Shown here one piece after another: positions 14,825 through 23,139 of a DNA stretch of 64,000 bases; position 1 is the first letter of the stretch, and every line of letters begins with the position of its first letter. The stretch is from Myxococcaceae bacterium (lineage in GTDB: Bacteria > Myxococcota_A > Polyangia > Polyangiales > Ga0077539). The stretch lies in NCBI GenBank assembly GCA_004297725.1, contig SCUS01000069.1, positions 27,880-91,879 on the forward strand. Reading direction: 5' to 3'. The notes under the pieces were generated by a model. That model searched no databases, was not told where the DNA came from, and saw only the letters and a program-made list of their open reading frames with translations. The position numbers and the translations under genes are program-made.

Positions 14825-16993
14825 TCACCGCACCCGCAGCACCCGCGCGCTGCGAGGCGCCAGCTCGACGCGGCCGCCCATCTCCGCGGGAGCGCCGTCG
14901 CGCATCAGGTCTTCGTACATCGCCGCCGGGACCTCCACCGAGCGCGCCACGTCGGCGCGGTTGAGGGCCACCACGATGTCGCGCGCCGCCATGCCGCAGC
15001 CGCCCATGCGATAGACCCAGGTGTCCTGGGTGCTGGAGAGCGTGGTGCGGCTGCCACGACCCAGCACCGGGTTGGTCGCGCGGATGCGCCCCAGCCGGCG
15101 GACCTGCGCCCGAAGCGCGAGCTGGTGGGGGTTCAGCGAGGCGTCGCTCCAGGGCATCATCCGTCGGTTGTCGGGGTCGCCCCCGCCCGCGAGGCCCACC
15201 TCGTCGCCGTAGTACATGAGCGGCACCCCGGGGTTGGTGAGCATCACCGCGAAGGCCAGTGCGAGGCGCTCGTAGGGGGGCGCGTCGGTGGGCTGGCGGA
15301 AGTCCGTCGACCAGCCGTTGGAGGGTGAGCTCCCGGCGCGGCAGTCGGCGATCTGCCGGCTCGCGAAATGGATCGCCCTCGGGATGTCATGGTTGCCGAT
15401 GAAGGTGCTCATGAGGGCGGTGGTTCCGTAGAAGGAGTCGTTGCCCGAGATCCAGTCGGCGAAGCGGTCGAGGCCTCCGGCGGGGGTGAAGAGGGCCTCG
15501 CAGAGCCTTGCCTTGAAGGGGAAGTCGAACTGCCCGTCGAGCATGGTCGAGGGGTTGACGGCGCTGCGGAGCGCGCCGCGGTCGTCGTAGTTGAAGGTCT
15601 CTCCCACCAGGTAGAAGCGCCCTCCCATGGGCGAGCTCACCTCGCGGTTGATGCGGGCGCGGAGGTCGGTGAGCCAGCGCAGCGGGACGTGCTTGATGGC
15701 GTCGAGGCGCAGCCCGTCGACCTGGTAGGTGCGCGCCCACCAGAGGGCGTCGTTGACGCTCCAGGCTCGGGCGGCGTCGTTCTCGAAGTCGAAGGGAGCG
15801 AGGTAGGAGGTGAAGGCGCAGCGGGTTCCCCAGACCGGGTCGTCCCAGAGGTTCTCCGGGCCGCAGAGACGGAAGCTCCCGCCCGAGCCGCGGGCGAACC
15901 AGTCGCGGTGCGCGCGGTAGAGCCCGCTCTCGTCGTCGACGTGCTTCATCACGTAGTCGAAGAGCACCCGCACCCCGTGGCCGCCCGGCGAGGTCGCGCC
16001 GTGCGCCGCGGCGATGAGCGCCCGGAGGTCGCCGTCGGTGCCGAGCCTGGGCTCCACCCGGGGCGCTGGCATCGGGCGCATCGGGTCGGTGTAGTCGGTG
16101 TTCTCCGGCGAGGGCCAGTAGCCGTGATAGCTGGAGTACACGTGCGGATCGGCCGCCGGATCGATCGCCGCCCCGGAGGTGTCGCGGGCCTTGTAGGGGG
16201 CCGAGAGCCAGAGCGCCGTCACGCCCAGGTCGGCGAGGTAGGGCATGCGCGTGGTGAGCCCGGGGAGGTCGCCGCCCGCGTACTGACCGCTGGCTCCGCG
16301 GGTGGCGTCGCCGTCCGTCGCCCCGGGGACGAGGGTGCGACGGCCGTCGCCGTCGCTGAAGCGATCGACCATGGCGAAGTACATGAACGCGTCGCGCCAG
16401 TCGAAGGCCGTGACGTCGCCGCAGGAGGCCGCCGCGCCGCCGCAGACGTTGAGCACGCTGTTCTCCCCGCCGGCGCCGTCGGGGGAGCGGGTGGGGTTCA
16501 TGGGGTCGGCGATCCAGCGGGTGCCGTCGATGATGAACTTGTACTCCTGGCGGCCTCGGGGCTCGACGCGGGTGGTGACGGTCCACGCGCCGTCGGCGCC
16601 TCGCGTGAGGGGGAGCGCGCCCGCGGCGGTGGTGGCGGGCCAGCGCAGCCACGAGCCGCTCAGCCACACGCTGGTGGCGCGGTCGTCGACGTAGCGGAAC
16701 TGCACCTCGTTGCAAGGCGGGGGCGGCGGGGTGGGCGGGATGTCGACGCCGACCACGGCGCCGTCGGCGAGGGTGGTGGCGTTGCAGGCGCCGTCGGGCA
16801 GGCGGGCGGCGGCGTCGGGGCAGGAGCCGTCGGGGAAGTTGGGGAGGGCTCCGCGGGGGATGTCGAAGTCGGCGCCGATGTCGGGGAGCGAGGCGCCGCC
16901 GTCGATGAGGCGCGAGTTGTCGACGGCGCAGCCAGAGGAGAGCGCGGCGGAGAGGACGAGCGAGCGGGTCCACCAGCGGGGCGATGGGTTCAT
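14825..16993 (-). CDS. Lipid-anchored GH13 alpha-amylase family enzyme with starch-binding-like domain
   Basis: A 722-residue lipoprotein. The start MNPSPRWWTR gives a lipobox LSSGC (Cys22). After a Pro-rich linker comes a glycogen-binding CBM48/AMPK-type beta-sandwich (about residues 96-185; SVWLSGSWLRWP, QEYKFIIDGTRW), then the GH13 barrel (about 200-640). The catalytic set is present: nucleophile Asp431 in GLRLDAIKHV, acid Glu465 in YLVGETF and Asp536 in FIGNHDIPR. A C-terminal beta domain ends the protein. It should hydrolyse alpha-glucans at the cell surface. Region I reads FDYVMKHV rather than the usual DxVxNH form, so exact specificity is uncertain. Monocistronic. Confidence 0.92.
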   Translation of the reverse strand: MNPSPRWWTRSLVLSAALSSGCAVDNSRLIDGGASLPDIGADFDIPRGALPNFPDGSCPDAAARLPDGACNATTLADGAVVGVDIPPTPPPPPCNEVQFRYVDDRATSVWLSGSWLRWPATTAAGALPLTRGADGAWTVTTRVEPRGRQEYKFIIDGTRWIADPMNPTRSPDGAGGENSVLNVCGGAAASCGDVTAFDWRDAFMYFAMVDRFSDGDGRRTLVPGATDGDATRGASGQYAGGDLPGLTTRMPYLADLGVTALWLSAPYKARDTSGAAIDPAADPHVYSSYHGYWPSPENTDYTDPMRPMPAPRVEPRLGTDGDLRALIAAAHGATSPGGHGVRVLFDYVMKHVDDESGLYRAHRDWFARGSGGSFRLCGPENLWDDPVWGTRCAFTSYLAPFDFENDAARAWSVNDALWWARTYQVDGLRLDAIKHVPLRWLTDLRARINREVSSPMGGRFYLVGETFNYDDRGALRSAVNPSTMLDGQFDFPFKARLCEALFTPAGGLDRFADWISGNDSFYGTTALMSTFIGNHDIPRAIHFASRQIADCRAGSSPSNGWSTDFRQPTDAPPYERLALAFAVMLTNPGVPLMYYGDEVGLAGGGDPDNRRMMPWSDASLNPHQLALRAQVRRLGRIRATNPVLGRGSRTTLSSTQDTWVYRMGGCGMAARDIVVALNRADVARSVEVPAAMYEDLMRDGAPAEMGGRVELAPRSARVLRVR

Positions 16994-17418
16994 GGGGTTG
17001 GGGCGGAGCGTAGCCGATGGGGCGGAGGAGAAGAGAGGGCGGCGGGTGCGAGCGCGGGGGGGCGAGGAGGGCGGCGGGGGGCGGGTCCCTGCTGCGAGCG
17101 GCGTCGTCAACGACCAGAGCTAGACCGCGACCGCGAGGGAGCGGGTGCGACCGACCACGCTGCCAGTCGTCGTGCAGGGCGGCTCGCGGAGTCGGAGAGG
17201 ATTGCGGTGAAGCCAGAGGGATGTTAGGGAGTCGGGTTGCGGCTGCGTAACAGCGCCCTTTATGTGGATAGGCAGTCGGGTGACTGCCCAATGCGATATT
17301 GAGCAGCACCCCAAACATCGGAAAGTCGCCATGCCTACCTCGAACCCAAATACTTCTAAAGCCTCGTCACATTAACACCGTCGGCGTACGCAGGCAGATT
17401 CTTTGAGTGTGACCGGCC
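16994..17418. other. Gene-free stretch at the left boundary of the low-GC island
   Basis: I see no gene in these 425 bp. The left half is GC-rich and should hold the promoter of the minus-strand amylase; from about 17230 the composition drops sharply. A perfect 7-bp-stem hairpin with a 4-nt loop lies at 17271-17288. A GTTAGGG at 17223 resembles an integron core site except for the last base. No integrase gene is present. Confidence 0.5.
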
Positions 17419-18147
17419 ATGTCGAACCAAAATCTTTCGCCTATTCTCCGAGAGACGATCTGGGATATTCACGGCCGACGCTGCTTCCATTGCCGGAAGA
17501 CAATTGCTTTTGCAGAAACAGTTATCGACCATCTCGTGCCCGAGTTGCTTTCGGAGAAGCCTGATCAGCTCAACGCAGTCAAGAAAAGCCATGGACTCCA
17601 AGAGACGTTCGACGTTTTGAGCCATGCGAACCTCGCACCTTCGTGCGCACCATGCAATACGCTTAAAGGCGACAACGTACTTCCCGTCGGGCAGTTAGCG
17701 ATCTTGCTGTCACGAGTTGAAGAGAAGTTGCCCATTCTCGCCAAGAGGCTCAAGAACCGCAAGGACGAGAGGTCTCTAGATAACTTGCTGCGAGCAATAT
17801 CGATAGGCATTGAGCAGGGCGTGTTTACCATTGCTCAACTCCATGCAGGACTCAGCCGAGAGGGTGTGCTTGCCTTGATCGGATCGATGGCCTCAGCGGC
17901 GAATAATGCGGCAGCGACCTTTGATCCCGAAAAGATATTCCTCACGAAGCACGCTCTGCAGCGAATGGGCGACAGAATGATATCAGCCACAGATGTCTTG
18001 AGCGCGCTGCGGGAAGGAGTGGCGCTCGAAAGCGTCGACACCAGAAGGGATCCTCCTGAGTATCGTCTTAGATCGAGCGGCGGTCTAGTCGTCACATTCC
18101 ATCGAAAAGACGATCACGTCTTGATTCTCACATGTTACCAGTCATGA
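17419..18147 (+). CDS. HNH endonuclease fused to DUF4258-like domain (integron cassette 1)
   Basis: A 242-residue protein. Residues 20-85 form an HNH domain: zinc-binding Cys22/Cys25 and Cys76/Cys79, the metal/catalytic pair Asp37-His38 (VIDHLVPE) and Asn71 in NLAPSCAPCN. A helical linker (about 90-165) leads to a C-terminal domain (175-240) that looks like DUF4258: KHALQRMGDRMISATDVLSALREG followed by three strands ending HVLILTCYQS. DUF4258 resembles small toxin-like domains; its activity is not known to me. Lower GC and mixed codon use differ from the flanks. It is followed by an attC site, so it is probably a gene cassette. Phage defence is the most plausible role but is inference. Confidence 0.8.
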   Translation: MSNQNLSPILRETIWDIHGRRCFHCRKTIAFAETVIDHLVPELLSEKPDQLNAVKKSHGLQETFDVLSHANLAPSCAPCNTLKGDNVLPVGQLAILLSRVEEKLPILAKRLKNRKDERSLDNLLRAISIGIEQGVFTIAQLHAGLSREGVLALIGSMASAANNAAATFDPEKIFLTKHALQRMGDRMISATDVLSALREGVALESVDTRRDPPEYRLRSSGGLVVTFHRKDDHVLILTCYQS

Positions 18148-18267
18148 CAGCGCAAAAGGCCTTCGAGCCGCGCTGGATCGAGAGGCTAGCGTTGTTCACA
18201 ATTGTGCGCAGAGTGTCTTCCTGACGCATCGGCGAGACGAATCAACCCCAGCGATGGCATCTCGACC

Positions 18268-18357
18268 GCCCAACAAGCCGATGGTGCCGTCCGCTCCCTA
18301 CCAGTCCGAGGAACGCTCACCTGATACTGGCGGCGGCACATCGGCAGGCCGTTGGGC
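18268..18357 (+). repeat. attC integron recombination site 1
   Basis: A 90-bp imperfect palindrome with core sites GCCCAAC (18268-18274, R'') and GTTGGGC (18351-18357, R'), which are complementary and match RYYYAAC/GTTRRRY. Inner arms GCCGATG (18277) and CATCGGC are also complementary. It shares its outer sequence with the copy at 19151-19241. It lies downstream of the HNH gene, as expected for a cassette. Confidence 0.8.
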
Positions 18358-18488
18358 AGCGCCGTTCAAGGCGCAAGACGTGGGCCGCGAGCGGCGAGCA
18401 GAAGACGACAGGCAGCTCACAACATACTGGCGTGCATCGAGCAACGAGTGTTGAACGGTAGGGATGACGTGGTGAGAGCAGGAACATC

Positions 18489-19094
18489 GTGGAACTGATC
18501 GATATTGAGCGCATTCTACGTCGAGGGGCGTCGTCGCTCGCAGAGAGCCTACACTTCTACTGGCCATCACATGGCAACAACGAGGTGCCTGAGGCCAACA
18601 TCGAGTTGCACCTCGCGCATGCACTATTGGAGAGCGGATTTTTCGTGTACGGACAGGCGCACCCCAGCGGCACTGCCAATACCCGACTCGACACTGTTGC
18701 CGTCGATCCGCGGAACAAGGTGCACGTTGTGGCGGAGTTCAAGCGACTCTATAACGTCGATCAAGCGAGAGCAATGGTTGCCGACGCCGAGCGCATCATT
18801 GCATGGACTCCCCAGGCACAAGGCTGGAGGCACCCGGGCTTGAATTTCGGACGCAAGTTCGGACTCTTGGCGGCAACCACATGGAAGGCAGAATTCGCGA
18901 AATGGTTCACGACTGACGACGCGAAGATGAGGGACCCTACCGGAGACGATGGACCGTTCGATGAGCTTTGGAAGAAGCTTCCCAAGCAGCGCACGATCTG
19001 GGATGCACTTCCACTCACGAGTTACCATGTCGCTGGCCGCAAGAAACTTGAGGGGCAGTGGCTAGTGTACGCGCTGTTCGAACTCCAAGCATAA
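18489..19094 (+). CDS. Predicted PD-(D/E)XK nuclease (integron cassette 2)
   Basis: A 201-residue protein starting at GTG 18489, with an AGGA Shine-Dalgarno 5 bp upstream. It shows the core of a PD-(D/E)XK nuclease: Glu39 in a helix (ANIELHLAHALLESG), Asp68 after a strand (NTRLDTVAVD) and Glu83-x-Lys85 (VVAEFKRLYN), with Asp-to-Glu spacing of 15. The remainder is a predicted alpha/beta C-terminal half (KFGLLAATTWK, WLVYALFELQ). No methyltransferase or partner lies in the same cassette. The family includes restriction and DNA-repair nucleases; a defence role is inferred from context. Low GC relative to the flanks. Confidence 0.65.
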   Translation: MELIDIERILRRGASSLAESLHFYWPSHGNNEVPEANIELHLAHALLESGFFVYGQAHPSGTANTRLDTVAVDPRNKVHVVAEFKRLYNVDQARAMVADAERIIAWTPQAQGWRHPGLNFGRKFGLLAATTWKAEFAKWFTTDDAKMRDPTGDDGPFDELWKKLPKQRTIWDALPLTSYHVAGRKKLEGQWLVYALFELQA

Positions 19095-19150
19095 CGAGGC
19101 GAGAGGTTGATGATGGTCCGACACTCGGGACTCCTCGTGCGCATTCCGCG

Positions 19151-19241
19151 GCCCAACAAGCCGATGCTGCCGACCGCCCCCACCTCACCCGTCGTCAACC
19201 CGCTGCGCCCGATGCTACGGCACACCGGCGAGCCGTTGGGC
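19151..19241 (+). repeat. attC integron recombination site 2
   Basis: A 91-bp site with the same core pair as copy 1: GCCCAAC (19151-19157) and GTTGGGC (19235-19241), and inner arms GCCGATG and CACCGGC (one G-T wobble). The first 16 bases are identical to copy 1 while the middle differs, the normal pattern for attC sites. It starts 57 bp after the stop of the PD-(D/E)XK gene. Confidence 0.8.
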
Positions 19242-19472
19242 AGCTTCGAAGGGCGATGAACTGCGGGGGAGCAACAACACTGGCTACGAATGGCAGAACG
19301 GCGGTCTGTGGGCACGCTGGCGTGAGTCTCTGACGGCCAATAGTTTCTGGCGTAGGGAGTGACGTATGTTCATGAGCGGTTAGGATCGAGAACTAGATTT
19401 CGCAAGGGTTTCCTCGTGCTCTCCGAGCGCTTGGGACGGAAGCACTACGTCCACATATCGACAGGTGATGTG

Positions 19473-21812
19473 ATGAAGGTGGTCTCGGTCACAATCAAGA
19501 ACTTTCGAAGCATCTCTGATGCGACGATCAATCTCGGCAGCTACTCGCTATTGGTTGGGAGGAACAACTGCGGGAAGAGCAATACTGTTGATGCGATCTG
19601 TGCAGCATTCGACATTCTGGACTGGAACGAAGCGCGCGATCTCCCGCGTCATGTCGCAACAGACTCGCTCGGTCAGGCATGGGTAGATATCGAGTTCGAG
19701 GCTGCGTCGGATGAGGAATATGCGGACCTGAGGGAGTCCTGCAAACTCGGAGGCCGGCGTTTTAAGGTGCGGAACTGGTTCAGGGGGGCCGCTGCCAACA
19801 AGAAAATGACCTGTGCGTATGAGAGGACGCCAAGTGGAGACGTCAGGCTGTCCGAAGCCGCGTTTGCCGAATGGAAGCAGATTTGTCGACCTGGGGCGGT
19901 GGTCTACATTCCAGCGTTGAGCCGTCTGGAGGACCACATGAAGCTAACCGGCAAGGCACCTCTGAACGAGCTGATCCGGCCGATTCTTGTTCAGATGACG
20001 AAGGACGATGAGGATGCCGAATTGCGCGAGGCGATCTCGCAACTTCATCAGGCAATTTCCGCTGTCGGCACTCACGTTCGCACTCGAACTCAATCGCTCG
20101 CAAAGGAAATTTCGGAGGATCTCAAGTCGTGGGGTCTCTCTTTTCAGTTCAATATTCGTAGCGTCGATGCAGCTGAACTGGTCACCGGTCTCGCTGACCA
20201 TTCTGTGGAAGATCCCGAATGTCCTATAGCACAACGCGCAGAGGACTTTGGCGATGGCTTTCAGAGGCATCTCGTGTTCACACTTCTAAAGATCCGTGCA
20301 AAGTACGCTGCGGAGACGAAGTCGGCGAAGGAGAAGAAGCCCGCAAAGCCGAAGGTCGCCAAGAAGGGCGTCGAGGAAAGAGGCGAGTTCTGTCCCGCAT
20401 TTTCGCTACTGATTTTCGAGGAACCCGAGACGTTTCTTCATCCAGATCAGATCGATTCGCTCCATGGAGTCTTGCGTAGTATTTCCGCTGGCGACTCGAG
20501 CCAGGTTGTCGTGACGACTCACAATGCACACTTTTCGAGTAACAACATCGAAGATCTGACGTCGTTTGTGCGGATGAATCGCGTGGGAGCACAGACCTTC
20601 GTACGGCAGATAACTCACGCACAACTCGATGCGATCCTCGACGACAACTACGGCGAGGTTGCTCAATGGAAGGAAGATGCCGCATTTTATAGGGACAAGG
20701 GGAAGGGTATTCACAATGACGATCTGACTGCTTCCATGGAGAGCATCAAGTACGCGCTGTGGCTGAATCCTGTGCGTTGCATGGCGTTCTTCGCGCGTCG
20801 GGTGCTCCTTGTGGAGGGCCCAACGGAGGTCGCTTTGTTTGCCTGGATGGTCGACACCGCTCGCTTTGGTGACGAAATGCGGGGCGTGTTTGTGATGGAC
20901 TCGATGGGCAAGTTTAATATGCATCGATTTATGGCTATCTTCAACGCCTTGGGTATTGAACACGCTGTTCTGTATGACGATGATAACGGCAAGTATCGGA
21001 ATACGGTCGACAAGACCATTCAGGACTCCGTGGGAGCTTATACAATTGGAGTGGACAGCTTTCCCCGCGATATTGAGGATGCCCTCGGAATTACAACGGC
21101 TCCTTCCGACAAGCATCGAAAGCCTCAGCACGTTCTGTATTCAATTCGAGATGGTCGTGTGAGTAAGGATCTGCTGGATGGTCTGGCCCAAAAGGTTCGC
21201 ACTCTCCTCAAGTTGGATGTGCAGGTCGACAAGCCTCGGAAGCTGGAGCTACTCGGAGGGGGCAGTCAACGGCAGGACGAACTCGGCAACTATGCTCATC
21301 AGGGTATACTGCACGAACTTCGCGTGCCCCGCTATGATCTCAGGATCGCGGCGGGTGGATTGAGCGCGTCGCAGTCGCCCAAAGCGGTCGCGCAAGTTCA
21401 AGTCACCACGATTCATGAGGACGAGGGACGTCTGTTTGTCGCCCGAATTACCGGGCGTTCGATGGAGCCCGACGTGGCAGACGGATCGTTCGGACTCTTC
21501 CGTCGGTTCCGTGAGATTGGTGCGGTCGACCCGCGTAGTATTGACAACCGACGTGTCCTCGTCGAGTTGCACGAAGAGACTGACGATGACTCTGGTGGTC
21601 AGTACACGCTCAAGCGGTGGAGGTGCTGCGTAGGACAGAACGATGAGATCGAATGGGTAGAACTCCGCTCGGACAATCCTACGTACACGCCCCGTCGCTA
21701 CGCGGGAGAACTTCATGGGAACCTGAAGGTGATCGCCGAGTTTCTCGAAATCGTCGAGGTGCGAGACGAGCGAGTCACCGAGTACGAACCCCAGGAAGAC
21801 AGCGAGCCATGA
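19473..21812 (+). CDS. OLD-family ATPase-TOPRIM nuclease fused to S24 (LexA/UmuD-like) protease domain (integron cassette 3)
   Basis: A 779-residue protein. The start MKVVSVTIKNFRSI, with AGGTGA just upstream, gives the canonical first strand of OLD/SMC-type ATPases. ATPase parts: Walker A GRNNCGKSN (29-37), signature-like FGDGFQR (259-265), Walker B LLIFEEPETFLHP (312-324) and H-loop His350. The TOPRIM nuclease has Glu448 (LLVEGPTE) and Asp502-504 (YDDDNG). The last 160 residues form an S24 domain: Ser663 in ITGRSMEPDVADG and Lys714 in YTLKRW form the Ser/Lys dyad, and an Ala627-Gly628 bond sits 36 residues before the Ser, as in LexA and UmuD. No DNA-binding HTH is seen. OLD nucleases act in phage defence; the fusion suggests self-cleavage control. 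The stop is 8 bp from a degenerate attC. Confidence 0.85.
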   Translation: MKVVSVTIKNFRSISDATINLGSYSLLVGRNNCGKSNTVDAICAAFDILDWNEARDLPRHVATDSLGQAWVDIEFEAASDEEYADLRESCKLGGRRFKVRNWFRGAAANKKMTCAYERTPSGDVRLSEAAFAEWKQICRPGAVVYIPALSRLEDHMKLTGKAPLNELIRPILVQMTKDDEDAELREAISQLHQAISAVGTHVRTRTQSLAKEISEDLKSWGLSFQFNIRSVDAAELVTGLADHSVEDPECPIAQRAEDFGDGFQRHLVFTLLKIRAKYAAETKSAKEKKPAKPKVAKKGVEERGEFCPAFSLLIFEEPETFLHPDQIDSLHGVLRSISAGDSSQVVVTTHNAHFSSNNIEDLTSFVRMNRVGAQTFVRQITHAQLDAILDDNYGEVAQWKEDAAFYRDKGKGIHNDDLTASMESIKYALWLNPVRCMAFFARRVLLVEGPTEVALFAWMVDTARFGDEMRGVFVMDSMGKFNMHRFMAIFNALGIEHAVLYDDDNGKYRNTVDKTIQDSVGAYTIGVDSFPRDIEDALGITTAPSDKHRKPQHVLYSIRDGRVSKDLLDGLAQKVRTLLKLDVQVDKPRKLELLGGGSQRQDELGNYAHQGILHELRVPRYDLRIAAGGLSASQSPKAVAQVQVTTIHEDEGRLFVARITGRSMEPDVADGSFGLFRRFREIGAVDPRSIDNRRVLVELHEETDDDSGGQYTLKRWRCCVGQNDEIEWVELRSDNPTYTPRRYAGELHGNLKVIAEFLEIVEVRDERVTEYEPQEDSEP

Positions 21813-21819
21813 CCGACGT

Positions 21820-21907
21820 GCCCCGCAGACTGATTGTGCCGACCGCTCCCCACTCACCCATCATCAACTCGCCACACCTGCTGCGACGCACCGCCAAGCC
21901 GTCGGGC
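21820..21907 (+). repeat. Degenerate attC-like site 3
   Basis: Aligns with attC sites 1 and 2 over its length (shared GTGCCGACCGCTCCC-type block and GCCAAGCC before the right core). The cores have decayed: GCCCCGC at 21820 in place of GCCCAAC, and GTCGGGC at 21901-21907 in place of GTTGGGC. Probably the terminal, inactive site of the array. Confidence 0.6.
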
Positions 21908-22153
21908 CGTCCGGAGAGCAACGGGCGGCGCTACGAAGGCGCAATCCGCGGGCCACGAGTGACAGGCAGCGCACCACGTACCCGTTGCGCCAACCCCGTA
22001 GTCCCGACGCCGAAGGGATCACGATTGGCCCGTCTGCCTGACCGCCACGAGTTCCTGACCTTCCTGGCCAGCCATCGCGACGCCTGAACTACGCTCAGGT
22101 CCCGTACGAGTGCCGCCCGTCGGCCGCCGGCGCCCCCCAACTCCCCCGCCCCC
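21908..22153. other. Gene-free right boundary of the island
   Basis: No gene is supported here. Base composition climbs back to that of the chromosome toward 22100. An open frame runs through part of it but is a continuation of attC-derived sequence with no start signal. Confidence 0.5.
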
Positions 22154-23053
22154 TCACCCGCTCCTCCCCCCGCGCCCCCTCGGCGCCACCAGCGCATCGA
22201 TCACCCGCTGCGCCGCCCTCCCCGGCGCCTGCCCCGCCCGCGTATACACGTGCGGCTGATACGTATGCGTGCTCCCGGCCTTCCAGCGCACCCGCTCCAG
22301 CGCCCCTCTGCGCAGCTCCTTGGCGATGAGGTGCTCCGGCATCCACCCATAGCCGAGCCCGTCGAGCAGACTCGTCTTCTTCGCGTGGAAGTCATTCAGG
22401 CTCACCACCGTCGGTACATCCAGCGCATCCGTACTCAGCCGTAGCCTCGGATCGCTCCCTCGCACCACCAGCAGCACCTGCCCCCGCAGGTCGTCGTCGC
22501 TCACCGCCGCGCCCTTCGCCACCAGCGGGTGCCCCTTGCGCGCCACCAGCAGCGCCCTCAGCGGCGCCATCGCCTGCGACCTCAACGACACCGTCTTCGG
22601 CGGCAGCACCGAGACCATCACGTCGGCCTCGGCCCTCACGAAGGCCTCCTCCACGCCCCCCAGAAACTCCGCCGTCACCGTCAGCCTCGTCGGAACCCGC
22701 TCCCTCGCCAGCTCGCCCACCACGCGCAGCACCGGGTCGGCCTGCACGATGCCGTCGAAGACGATCCCCAGCCGAGGCTCCCACCCGGTGCGGATCACCT
22801 CGCACAGCGCCCCGAGGTCGCGCTCGGCGTCGAGCATCCGCCGGCACTGCGCCAGCACCAGCTCCCCCACCGGCGTCAGCTTCGTGCGGTAGCCCGTGCG
22901 GTCGAGCAGCGCCAGGCCCGTCTGCGCCTCCAGGCCCTTCAGCGCGTAGAGCACCGCCGTGTGCTGCTTGTGAAGCGCCGCCGCGGCCTTCGCGAAGGTG
23001 CCGTGGCGAGCGAGGGCGTCGAGGGCGCGGGCCTGGTCGAGGGTCACCTCCAT
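22154..23053 (-). CDS. LysR-family transcriptional regulator
   Basis: A 299-residue LysR protein: N-terminal winged HTH (LDQARALDALARHGTFAKAAAALHKQ in two parts, then LYALKGLEAQTGLALLDRTG) and a C-terminal effector-binding domain (LGIVFDGIVQADPVLR, MVSVLPPKTVS, GYGWMPEHLIAKEL). It is divergent from hmgA across only 86 bp, the classic layout for a LysR regulator controlling its neighbour, so it probably responds to an aromatic intermediate of tyrosine catabolism. The inducer cannot be read from sequence. Confidence 0.88.
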   Translation of the reverse strand: MEVTLDQARALDALARHGTFAKAAAALHKQHTAVLYALKGLEAQTGLALLDRTGYRTKLTPVGELVLAQCRRMLDAERDLGALCEVIRTGWEPRLGIVFDGIVQADPVLRVVGELARERVPTRLTVTAEFLGGVEEAFVRAEADVMVSVLPPKTVSLRSQAMAPLRALLVARKGHPLVAKGAAVSDDDLRGQVLLVVRGSDPRLRLSTDALDVPTVVSLNDFHAKKTSLLDGLGYGWMPEHLIAKELRRGALERVRWKAGSTHTYQPHVYTRAGQAPGRAAQRVIDALVAPRGRGGRSG

Positions 23054-23139
23054 GAGCCCATGGATGGTAACCCCAGCGCACCATCTCGGTAGAATCTTCG
23101 TGCTTTCTTCCGACCGTCTGCGGGCGCCATCGTGGGCGC

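Noticed and set aside
17223..17229. GTTAGGG as the upstream attI or attC core of the cassette array
   Set aside because: The last base breaks GTTRRRY, there is no matching left core within 150 bp, and no integrase gene is near; noted only as a possible relic.
18254..18454. Short open frame containing RPPNKPMVPSAP, and similar frames at 19141 and 21790
   Set aside because: The shared peptide is the translation of the attC site itself and not a conserved protein.
18268..21907. CRISPR array from the three related repeats
   Set aside because: The repeats are 90 bp, imperfect palindromes, and separated by whole genes instead of short spacers.
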